Shown here piece by piece: positions 1 through 6,477 of a DNA stretch of 6,477 nt (position 1 is its first letter; the number at the start of each line of letters is the position of its first letter). The stretch spans positions 1-6,477 of the forward strand of contig DATDOO010000175.1 of the NCBI GenBank assembly GCA_035293245.1, in the 5' to 3' direction. Origin of the DNA: DATDOO01 sp035293245. Lineage in GTDB: Bacteria; Pseudomonadota; Gammaproteobacteria; Methylococcales; Methylococcaceae. The notes under the pieces are model-generated. The model worked only from the letters and a program-made list of their open reading frames with translations, was not told the origin of the DNA and ran no database searches. The position numbers and the translations under genes are program-made.

Positions 1-1189
1 TGTCCACCTGCCCGCCGCCGAAATTCTTCGCGTACAGCCCTTTCGGCACGGAAGCGATGATCTCCTCCGCGTCGTGCGCGCCGGCCAGCATGTACGTGTT
101 GGTCATGCGCGGCATGGGCAGGTGGGCGTAGGACTCGCGCCGGCCGTTGCCCGTGGGGGCGACGCCCATCAGCCGCGCGTTGAGCTTGTCCTGCATGTAG
201 CCCTTGAGAATGCCGTTCTCGATCAGCACGGTGCACTGGGTCGGGTGGCCCTCGTCGTCGACGTTGAGCGAGCCGCGCCGCCCGGAGAGCGTGCCGTCGT
301 CCACCACGGTGCACAGGGGCGAGGCGACTTTCTCGCCGATGCGCCCGGAAAAGGCCGAGGTGCCCTTGCGGTTGAAATCCCCCTCCAGTCCGTGGCCGAT
401 CGCCTCGTGAAGAAGCACGCCGGGCCAGCCTGGGCCGAGCACTACCGTCAGGTTGCCTGCCGGTGCGGCGCCGGCTTCCAGGTTGACCAAAGCCTGCCGC
501 ACCGCCTCGCGGGCGTAGCCCAGGGCGCGGTCTTCCTTGAGAAAGTATTCATAGCCGCTGCGCCCGCCGCCGCCGTAGCTAGCCCGCTCGCGGCGTCCGT
601 CCTTCTCGACGATCACGCTCACGTTGAGCCGCACCAGGGGACGCACGTCGCCGTGCAGCGCCCCGTCCAGGCCGGCCATCAGCACCATCTCGTGCACGCC
701 GGCCAGGCTGACGATCACCTGCTCGACGCGCGGGTCGCTGCGGCGCGCTTCGGCGTCCACCCGCCTGAGGAGGTCGATTTTGGCCGCTTCATCCAGCGTC
801 GTCAGCGGGTCGAGGGCGGGATACAGCGCCGCCGTCCTCCCGCCGCTTGCCAAGGCGATGCGGCCTTCGCCGCCGCGGGCAATGGCGCGGGCGTTTCTCG
901 CCGCTTCCAGCAGGGCCGGCAGGGTCATATCGTCGCTGTAGGCGAAGCCGGTTTTCTCCCCGGACACGGCGCGAACCCCCGCGCCCTGCTCGATGTTGTG
1001 GCTGCCTTCCTTGACGATGCCGTCCTCCAGCATCCACGACTCGCTGCGGGTGCACTGGACATACAGGTCCGCCGCGTTGATGGAAGGGCCTGCCAGCCGT
1101 GCCAGAACTTTTTCCAGGTCGCTGTCGGCGAGGCCGGCGGGGTCGAGCAGGCAACGGCGCGCCAGCAGCAGAGCGTCGTTATCCGTCAT
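1..1189 (-). CDS. tldD: TldD, metalloprotease subunit of TldD/TldE (C-terminus outside window)
   Basis: This is the zinc-metalloprotease subunit that in E. coli pairs with TldE (PmbA). That pair degrades unfolded peptides, trims the microcin B17 leader and turns over the CcdA antitoxin in the cytoplasm. The frame is open from ATG at 1189 to the window edge, giving 396 of about 480 residues. The N-terminal PmbA/TldD domain comes first, and the active-site motif HEAIGHGLEGD begins at residue 261 (bases 409 downwards), matching the E. coli HExxxH position. Further family blocks follow: VVDDGTL, LIENGILKGYMQDKLNARL, TGNGRRESYAHLPMPRMTNT and NFGGGQVD at the cut end. The C-terminal Cys that completes the metal site lies beyond the window. 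The ATG overlaps the stop of the upstream amidase gene (ATGA), and GGAGAA lies 8 bases before it. The frame was checked by translating six segments, with no frameshift seen. Identification is very secure. Confidence 0.97.
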   Translation of the reverse strand, partial: MTDNDALLLARRCLLDPAGLADSDLEKVLARLAGPSINAADLYVQCTRSESWMLEDGIVKEGSHNIEQGAGVRAVSGEKTGFAYSDDMTLPALLEAARNARAIARGGEGRIALASGGRTAALYPALDPLTTLDEAAKIDLLRRVDAEARRSDPRVEQVIVSLAGVHEMVLMAGLDGALHGDVRPLVRLNVSVIVEKDGRRERASYGGGGRSGYEYFLKEDRALGYAREAVRQALVNLEAGAAPAGNLTVVLGPGWPGVLLHEAIGHGLEGDFNRKGTSAFSGRIGEKVASPLCTVVDDGTLSGRRGSLNVDDEGHPTQCTVLIENGILKGYMQDKLNARLMGVAPTGNGRRESYAHLPMPRMTNTYMLAGAHDAEEIIASVPKGLYAKNFGGGQVD

Positions 1190-2040
1190 GGGCGATGTTC
1201 TCCGAGCGGCGCGGCCGTCCGGCAGGACAGGCGGCGATGCCCGAGCACCGGGAAGGATTGCCGCAGGCGGAGCATCTTGTCGAGGTCGACTTCCGCGCAG
1301 GCGAAGCCCGCCCCGGTGGGCAGGCAGGAAAGCGTGTCGCCCCAGGGGCCGACGATCATGCTGCGTCCGTATGTTTCGCGGCCGTTGAGATGGAAACCGC
1401 CCTGGTTGGAGGCGACCACGTGGCACAAGTTTTCCACGGCGCGGGCGCGGACCAGGATTTCCCAGTGGGCGGCGCCGGTGCGGGCGGTGAACGCCGCGGG
1501 AACCGCCAAAATGTCCATGCCTTCCTCGGCCATTTCCCGGAACAGTTCCGGGAAACGCAGGTCATAGCAGATCGCCACACCCAGGCGACCGAACGGCGTG
1601 TCCATGACCAGGGGGGTGGAGCCGCATTCGATGGTTTCCGATTCGCGGTATTGCTCCTCCGAGCCGGGCACGTTCACGTCGAAGAGGTGAATCTTGTCGT
1701 AGCGCCCCGCCACTTGGCCGTGGGCGTCGAAAATCACGCAAGCCGCACGCACCTTGCCCGGCTGGGACGCCTCGATGGGCAGGGTTCCGCCCACCAGCCA
1801 CACGCCGTGCCGCTCCGCCTCGCGGGAAAGAAATTCCTGGATCGGGCCGCTTCCTTCCGGTTCGGCGTGCGCCAGCTTGTCGGTGTCCTTCAGGCCCATG
1901 AAGGCGAAGTTCTCGGGCAGCACCACCAGTTCGGCCCCCGCGGCCGCGGCGCGGGACACCAGTTTCCCGGCCTCCAGGAGGTTGGCGCCCACGTTGGGGC
2001 TGGAAGCCATCTGGATGGCCGCGCATAGGGTCTTGCTCAC
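1186..2040 (-). CDS. Nitrilase-superfamily carbon-nitrogen hydrolase, Nit1-like amidase
   Basis: This 284-residue cytoplasmic C-N hydrolase has the full-length single domain of the nitrilase superfamily. The catalytic triad is visible: Glu43 in LPENFAF, Lys116 in RYDKIHLFDV and Cys158 in AICYDLRFPEL. The motifs HLFDV and CYDLRFPEL are typical of the Nit1/Nit2 branch, whose members hydrolyse deaminated glutathione (Nit1, E. coli YbeM) or omega-amides such as alpha-ketoglutaramate (Nit2, YafV). I favour deaminated glutathione amidase, a metabolite-repair enzyme, but the substrate is inferred from family resemblance only. The start is GTG at 2040, three bases after the yhdP stop, with AGAGGA 10 bases upstream inside the end of yhdP. 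The TGA stop overlaps the tldD ATG. The protein therefore sits in the middle of a coupled yhdP–amidase–tldD operon. No truncation or missing active-site residue is seen. Confidence 0.95.
   Translation of the reverse strand: MSKTLCAAIQMASSPNVGANLLEAGKLVSRAAAAGAELVVLPENFAFMGLKDTDKLAHAEPEGSGPIQEFLSREAERHGVWLVGGTLPIEASQPGKVRAACVIFDAHGQVAGRYDKIHLFDVNVPGSEEQYRESETIECGSTPLVMDTPFGRLGVAICYDLRFPELFREMAEEGMDILAVPAAFTARTGAAHWEILVRARAVENLCHVVASNQGGFHLNGRETYGRSMIVGPWGDTLSCLPTGAGFACAEVDLDKMLRLRQSFPVLGHRRLSCRTAAPLGEHRP
1198..1203 (-). promoter_or_regulatory. Ribosome binding site of tldD
   Basis: On the minus strand GGAGAA ends 8 bases before the tldD ATG at 1189. It lies inside the last codons of the upstream amidase gene. 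With the ATGA stop/start overlap, it supports translational coupling and fixes the tldD start. Confidence 0.7.
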
Positions 2041-2043
2041 TCG

Positions 2044-5000
2044 TTACTTTTCCTCTGCTTTGGATTCTGTTTCCGCGCTATTGGCGTTATTCATTCCCGA
2101 CAAGTCCTTCATGCCGTCCCAGGCTTGCTGGAAGACGCCCAGCGGCGTGAAGCGGCTGATGCGCTTGACCTCCGGCGCGCTCCACGGCCCGGTCAGGGCA
2201 TACTGGGTCTCGGTCAGAACTTCCAGTTTGTCGCCTACCAGGGTCTGGGCCGCGAGCACCGCGGCGCCCACCAGGGGCCCTCCGGCCAGGGAACCGATGG
2301 TCGGCAGCACCACCGACGTGTGCGGCGCCACCGTCACCACCATCTGAAAAGCCTGCCCCGGCAGGTCGACGCGCCCGCTGGCGACGATGCGGGCGGAAAC
2401 CCCTTCGACGGTGAAATCGCTGGTTTCCGCCTGCCCGCCGGTGACCTTGAACGAGCCGCGGATATGGTCGTAGGCGAAGCCTTCCTCGAGCACATCGCTG
2501 AAGTCCAGCGTCAGGCGGCGCATAACCGAGTTGAGGTTCAGCAAACCCAGCGCGCGCGCCAACCCCGGCTCGAATTGCGGCAGGCTGCCCTTGCCCAGAT
2601 CCAGGCGGGCCGTGCCCTCCAGCACGCCCATCGTCACGCGTTGCGGTGCGTCGGGCCAGCGCAGTTTCCATTCGAGGGTCGCCGGCGTGTCGCGCACTTC
2701 CTTCGGCTTGCCCGCGCGCGTCAGCAGGGCGCCGAGGTTGTCGACGGCCATTTTACCATCGACCTGGGTCTCGTCCCGCCCGGCGTTGCGCAGCCATTGG
2801 CCCTGGAAGTCCGCCTTCACGCCGTCGCCGCGCACTTCGCCCCGCTCGATGGCCAGTCCCTGGGGGTGGCGGCGCACCTGCACGTCCAGATGCCCCAGAT
2901 CCAGTTCGTTCCAGAACAGATGCTCGCTGGTCAGGCTAAATCCCGGCAGCGTCGCCGGATCGGGCGACTCCCTTCGTACTCGCTCCAGGGTTTCTTTCTC
3001 TAGCTTAGGCAGGCGCACGCGCCGGAGGTTCAGGCGCCACTGGGCATCCGGCCCCGCGGCGAAGGGAACGTACACCTGGCCGGCGGCCTGTTGCCAATCG
3101 ATGTCGCCCTCCCAGGCGTCCACCCCGCGCCGCACAACAAGGCGCCCCGCACCCAGGTCGCGCCCTTCCCACGAAGGCCGCGCCGCCTCCAGGTCGATTT
3201 CCCGCAGGATTGCGCCGCGGCCGTTTCCCGCCGTTTTCACCCACCAGTCGCGCCAGGCATCCAAAGGCAACGCATCCAGCCGGCCCCGCAAGGACCAGCC
3301 CGCATCCGGCATGTCTCCCACAGCCGCCGTGCCCAGAGCTATGGCGCCGGCGGGAGCCGACCAGGCGCCATTTTCCTGCCGCAGCGAAAAGCGGCTGTGC
3401 AAAACATCGCCGTAAGCCACTTCCAGAGGCAGCCGCGCCTCGCCTTCGCGAAGCGACATTTCCAGAGATAAGGCGCGCGATTCGGCGTCTTTTTTGCCCA
3501 GCGGTTCCGGCAGATCCACCCCCACGCCGAGCAAGTCCGATTCCAGGCGCAGCTCGGCGTGATTGGCCGTCCGGCTCCACGGGATGCCCAGTCCCAGACG
3601 GTAGGGCAACTGCCCGCTCAAGCCGCGCCCGGCGACTGCCGGGAAGCGCTCTTCCAGGGTTTTCAAGGGCATGGAGCCCACGGCTTCGATCCGTATTTCC
3701 CCCGCGTCGCGCCGCGTCGCCAGTTTGACGGGTTGGCCCATGAGCACGCCCTGTGCGCCTTCGGCGCGAAGTTGCTGCGGGTCGAAGGAGACGACGCCGC
3801 TGATGTTGTCGATGGCGGTCGAGTCGCCGTCGAGCGCGGCGCGCGCGTCCTTCAGCGTCAGCGCGCCGCTGGCATCGACGGTTTTCTTGCGGAGATTCAC
3901 GTCCAGTTTGAGACGCAGATCCGCTCCGCCGTCGATGCTGGCGTATTTCCTGAAGTGCGCGGGGATGTCGCGGAACGGAGTCTGGGCGAAGAAGTCCAGC
4001 ATTTGCGGGAGTGCCGCCTCCACTTCGCCCTCCACCGTCAGCAGCGACGGGGTTTCGCCGCTGAGATGGGTGATATCCGCTTCGGCCGCGCGGATCCCGA
4101 CCCCGGTGATCGTGGCCCGCGCCGCTTTCACCTGGATGCGGTCGCCGTCGAAGCGCACCGTGGCGTCCAGGTTTTCCAGCGGTGGCCAGTCGGGCTGGAA
4201 GCGCAGCACGCCGTCGCGCACGTCGAGCGCGCCCCCGAAAACGCCTTCCCCTCCAGGGAAGGGGTAATCCGCCGGTGCGCCGCGCCAAACCAAAGCGCCC
4301 GAGACGATGCGTCCGGCCGGGAAGGCCTGCTCCAGCCACTCGCGCGTCGCCTCCGGCAGGTCGCGGGGAATGAACACGCGCAGCGCTGGCGCCGCCGCAT
4401 CGGCGATGTTCAATCGAGCGTCCAGAAATGGCTTTTCCCGGGGCGAGTCGGGCAAATCCAGCGCGAACCTGCCCGCCAACGACGCATCCGCCTGCTCCAG
4501 GCGCAGATCGGGAGCTTCCAGCCGCCAGCCCGCCGCCGCTCTCTCCCAGTCCACCGCGCCGTGTACGGAAGTCATGTCCAAGGGAGCCGAAAAGTGCTCC
4601 GGCCACTCCAGGCGGCTTGCGCCGCTCGCCAAGACCACGGTGCCGCGTCCGTCGTTGCCGCAGATTTCTCCGGACCAGCCCCGGCCCGCCGGCCCGCATC
4701 CAGGAGACGCCTTCGACGCGCGTGCACAGGCCGTAGCGCTTGCCCGGCTGCGCGCCTGGCTCGTAGGTCGCCCGCACGTCGCGCAACGCGCCGGACAGTG
4801 CGGCTTCGCCCACCGGCGCGAAGGGCGTGCCGTCCAGCAACGACAGGGAGTGGAACAGTTTGCCCAGGTCGCCCAGATCGAGCCAGGACGCCGACGCCCG
4901 CCATGCCCGGGCACCTTCCGCGGTAGGGCGTTCGGCCAGGGAAAAACGTGCTTCCGGCCATTCGTGGCCAAACAATCCCAGATGGAATCGGTTCAGTTCC

Positions 5001-5926
5001 ATCCGCCAGCCTTCCGCTTCCTTGCGCCAGCGGAACCAGCCCTCCAGGCGGTCGAGGCCGGTGCGCTTTTCCTCCGTGCCGCGACGCTGGCTTAGAACGG
5101 GTTTATCCAGCGCCGCCCGTCCGCCCAGCCACGACAACTCGCCGTGCTGCCATTCGCTCCACAATTCGAAATCGGCCTTGCCGTCCCGCAGCAAAATGTC
5201 GCGCCCTAAAGGAACCTCCAGCCCATCGGTCCGGGCCAATCCCTTTCCCTGGGCGTAAATCCGTCCGGTCAGGCCCGTGGGCGAAAACGGGTCGCCGAGC
5301 AGTTTGGCCTTGACGGTCAGCGCGCCGCGCGCCGGGTTGGGCAGGTGCAAACGCAAAACCAGGCGGTGCGTGTCGTTCGCGTTGCGGATCAGCAAACGTT
5401 CCACGGAAAAGCGTAGCGGCGGTGACGCGGACGTTGCGTCACGCCAGGACAGGGCGCTGTCGATCAGCTCGAAACGCCCGTGGCCGAAAAGCCAGGGCGG
5501 GGGAGGGCCCTCCGACGGCAGACCATCGAGGACGATCTTGCCGTCGGCTTCGCGGCGGAAAGCCAGGTCCGCGCCTTGCAGGGCAATGTAACGGGTGCGC
5601 GCCTCGCGGGTTTTCAGCCAGTGAAGCACGTCCAGGCCGAGACGCACGTCCCCCAGCATCACCTGCGTCTCGCCGGTCCCGGCATCGACGAGCGCCGTGC
5701 GTGCCAGCACCAGTTCCGGCACAAAGCCGCGCATCCTCGCACTGAGCGCGCCGATGCGCACCGGCAGGTTCGCCGCGTTGGAGGCCCGTTGCTCCAATTC
5801 GGCGCGATAGGTCTCGATGGTGGGGAAAAACCACAGCCGCACGGCGCTGAGCAGCAGCGCCAGGGCCAGAAGCGATGTCCAGAACACCACCCAGGTGAAA
5901 CGAACCGCGTGGTGAAAGATTCTCAA
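2044..5926 (-). CDS. yhdP: YhdP family AsmA-like phospholipid transport protein, split by a one-base frameshift
   Basis: This is a very large envelope protein of the YhdP family (TIGR02099, DUF3971 plus AsmA-like C-terminal region). In E. coli YhdP, with TamB and YdbH, forms inner-membrane-anchored bridges carrying phospholipids to the outer membrane. The gene reads in one frame from TTG 5926 to about base 4680, then in another frame to TAA at 2046-2044. Joined, these give about 1293 residues, close to the E. coli length of 1266. Residues about 10-29 (VVFWTSLLALALLLSAV) form the N-terminal membrane anchor. The middle carries the DUF3971 blocks FIPRDLPEATREWLEQ and DYPFPGGEGVFGG. The C-terminus holds the AsmA-like segment, ending with RFTPLGVFQQAWDGMKDLSG and a charged tail (ETESKAEEK). 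No third break is evident. TTG is the only plausible start after the in-frame TGA at 5959-5957, but it has no clear Shine-Dalgarno sequence, so the start is less certain than the identity. The gene leads the operon with the amidase gene and tldD. Confidence 0.93.
2051..2056 (-). promoter_or_regulatory. Ribosome binding site of the amidase gene
   Basis: On the minus strand AGAGGA lies within the last sense codons of yhdP (the Ala-Glu-Glu-Lys tail), 10 bases before the GTG at 2040. It decides in favour of the GTG start, which gives the expected family N-terminus (SKTLCAAIQMAS). Confidence 0.65.
4676..4690 (-). other. Frameshift site in yhdP
   Basis: Upstream of this point the conserved reading is …RVEGVSWMRAGGPG in the frame of TTG 5926. 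Downstream it is GWSGEICGNDGRGTVVLASG in the frame that ends at 2044. On the coding strand the junction contains runs of three and four G (plus-strand C at 4685-4687 and 4679-4682). Removing one G, most simply from the four-base run, restores a continuous family-like sequence, PGWSGEI. Both flanking frames happen to stay open far past the break (to 3005 and back to 4971) because the DNA is GC-rich. The cause is either a sequencing or assembly error in the G run or a genuine one-base insertion; the sequence alone cannot tell. Confidence 0.85.
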
Positions 5927-5944
5927 GGAAGGAATGCCGAAAAA

Positions 5945-6036
5945 CCGCCCGGGTGTTCATGGGTACGGCATCCGGCCCGGCACAAATCCCCTTCTTTTTC
6001 GTTGGGGTGCGCGAGCGGTGCAACCACACCGGGCGG
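5945..6036. repeat. Inverted repeat, about 11 bp with one bulge
   Basis: The plus-strand arm CCGCCCGGGTGT at 5945-5956 pairs with ACACCGGGCGG at 6026-6036, with a single unpaired G, enclosing 69 bases. Read as minus-strand RNA it would form a long-range stem in the presumed yhdP leader, ending 18 bases before the TTG start. Chance pairing in GC-rich DNA is a real alternative. Confidence 0.4.
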
Positions 6037-6045
6037 AAATGAACG

Positions 6046-6078
6046 GCGGGATGGAGGCGCGTAGCACGTCCATCCCGC
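6046..6078. repeat. Perfect 10-bp hairpin-forming inverted repeat
   Basis: GCGGGATGGA at 6046-6055 is the exact reverse complement of TCCATCCCGC at 6069-6078, with a 13-base spacer. The spacer contains a further CGT/ACG pairing (6060-6062 with 6066-6068). No T-run follows on either strand, so it is not a standard intrinsic terminator. It could be a leader RNA hairpin for yhdP, or a protein-binding palindrome between the divergent genes. Confidence 0.6.
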
Positions 6079-6104
6079 ATCAAGGCCATTCCCGGCGCGG
6101 CGCT

Positions 6105-6132
6105 ATTCTACTCCACGCGGACGAAGCGGTAA
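6105..6132 (-). promoter_or_regulatory. Candidate sigma70-type promoter for yhdP operon (weak)
   Basis: On the minus strand TTACCG (6132-6127) and TAGAAT (6110-6105) are separated by 16 bases. The -10 matches the consensus at 5 of 6 positions, but the -35 at only 3 of 6. Transcription would start near 6098, giving a leader of about 170 bases that includes both inverted repeats. It is the best pairing I found for yhdP, but it could be coincidental. Confidence 0.25.
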
Positions 6133-6284
6133 CCGCCGGTGCGCGTTGGCCGGGAAGGACAGAAAGGGCGTGCGTTCCGAATGCGGGACAGAATGGTCCG
6201 CCGCACCGATTCCTACGGCGCATCGGCGCGCCAAATCCGCTACGATGCCCCCAGCCAGGGCGGGATTCGCCTTTCGACGATCGC

Positions 6285-6311
6285 ATGCCATATTTTCGGA
6301 TACCTGCTTGA
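6285..6311 (+). CDS. Possible 8-codon upstream ORF overlapping the rsgA start
   Basis: ATG at 6285 opens a reading frame encoding MPYFRIPA and stops at TGA 6309-6311. That stop overlaps the proposed rsgA TTG (6308-6310) as TTGA. A stop/start overlap like this can couple translation of a downstream gene that has a weak initiation site. It has no clear Shine-Dalgarno sequence of its own and is short enough to occur by chance. Confidence 0.2.
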   Translation: MPYFRIPA

Positions 6312-6477
6312 CCCAACCCGACACAGCCGCCCCGCAAACCGGACTGGTGCTGTCCCATCTCGGCAAGAGCCTCGCCGTGGAAGGGGGCGGCGGCGTGCGG
6401 GTGTGTCACTCGCGCCGGCAACTGGGTTCCGTGGCGGTGGGCGATCGGGTGTTGTGGACGGCCTGCGGCGACGGCCA
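6308..6477 (+). CDS. rsgA: RsgA, ribosome small subunit-dependent GTPase A (N-terminal 56 codons only)
   Basis: RsgA is a circularly permuted GTPase that checks late 30S subunit maturation in the cytoplasm. Only its start is present. Residues 12-50 match the N-terminal OB-fold of the family: TGLVLSHLGKSLAVE (11-25), then RVCHSRRQL (31-39) and the hallmark VGDRVLW (44-50). The GTPase domain and the C-terminal zinc-binding region lie beyond the window. I chose TTG 6308 because it gives a short lead-in (TQPDTAAPQ) before the OB-fold and has a weak GGA 7 bases upstream. An in-frame ATG at 6245 would add 21 residues (PPARAGFAFRRSH…); E. coli RsgA also has an N-terminal extension, so this cannot be excluded. 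The gene diverges from yhdP and runs off the right edge. Identity rests on the OB-fold alone. Confidence 0.82.
   Translation, partial: MTQPDTAAPQTGLVLSHLGKSLAVEGGGGVRVCHSRRQLGSVAVGDRVLWTACGDG

Larger units (their letters stand above)
5927..6307. other. Intergenic region between divergent yhdP and rsgA
   Basis: These 381 bases separate two genes transcribed away from each other and must hold the promoters of both. I see no convincing protein-coding gene, tRNA or rRNA. The region contains two inverted repeats (5945-6036 and 6046-6078), a weak promoter candidate for yhdP and a mini-ORF just before rsgA, each listed separately. ORFs crossing it in other frames have no family-like sequence. Confidence 0.7.

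Noticed and set aside
74..1567. 497-codon plus-strand ORF opposite tldD and the amidase gene
   Set aside because: It lies antisense to two confidently identified genes, is rich in Ala, Gly, Arg and His with no recognisable domain, and reflects GC-rich codon bias.
1611..1616. Run of six G within the amidase gene as a possible frameshift site
   Set aside because: The amidase frame is intact with conserved sequence on both sides.
1791..1798. Sequence equal to the E. coli Chi octamer on the minus strand
   Set aside because: A single octamer is expected by chance in GC-rich DNA, and the organism's Chi sequence is unknown.
1099..2028. 309-codon plus-strand ORF opposite the amidase gene
   Set aside because: It mirrors the amidase gene on the other strand; no family-like motif.
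3005..4675. Continuation of the yhdP upstream frame past the break
   Set aside because: The translation becomes Arg/Gly-rich and loses all resemblance to YhdP, while the other frame carries the family motifs.
3559..4926. 455-codon plus-strand ORF opposite yhdP
   Set aside because: Low-complexity Arg/Ala/Gly-rich translation antisense to conserved YhdP sequence.
5439..6089. 216-codon minus-strand ORF covering the yhdP start and intergenic region
   Set aside because: Over the coding part it is the wrong frame of yhdP; the rest has no recognisable features.
6241..6246. TACGAT as a -10 box for rsgA
   Set aside because: No acceptable -35 element at 16-18 bases upstream; the region there is GC-rich (GCGCAT).
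5934..6311. 125-codon plus-strand ORF filling the intergenic region
   Set aside because: The composition is that of random GC-rich translation, with no ribosome site or motif; only its last 8 codons, as a mini-ORF, merit mention.

Overview
The window is GC-rich, roughly two thirds G+C by eye, and densely coding. It reads as chromosomal core DNA from a beta- or gammaproteobacterium. The main support is the block yhdP – nitrilase-family amidase – tldD, a gene order conserved in those classes, together with the close match of the TldD segment to the E. coli protein. No mobile element, CRISPR array, tRNA, rRNA or horizontally acquired island is visible.

Layout: from the right-hand part leftwards on the minus strand run yhdP (5926→2044, an AsmA-like envelope protein split by a one-base frameshift near 4680), a nitrilase-superfamily amidase of the Nit1 type (2040→1186) and tldD (1189→ beyond base 1, so its C-terminus is missing). 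The three genes are essentially gapless. There are 3 bases between yhdP and the amidase gene, and the amidase stop overlaps the tldD start as ATGA, so they are almost certainly one transcript with coupled translation. A 381-base intergenic region (5927-6307) separates yhdP from a divergent plus-strand gene whose first 56 codons match the OB-fold start of RsgA, the GTPase of 30S ribosome maturation.

Roles, from knowledge of the families: YhdP is an inner-membrane-anchored protein that moves phospholipid towards the outer membrane. The amidase probably clears deaminated glutathione or a similar omega-amide. TldD is one half of the TldD/TldE metalloprotease that digests unfolded peptides. No single pathway obviously joins them, although their co-occurrence is widespread.

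Points worth a second look are the single frameshift in an otherwise well-preserved yhdP, three non-ATG starts among four genes, an 8-codon mini-ORF overlapping the rsgA start, and two inverted repeats in the intergenic region that would fold as RNA. I do not see a convincing undescribed system here; most of the window is ordinary housekeeping DNA.
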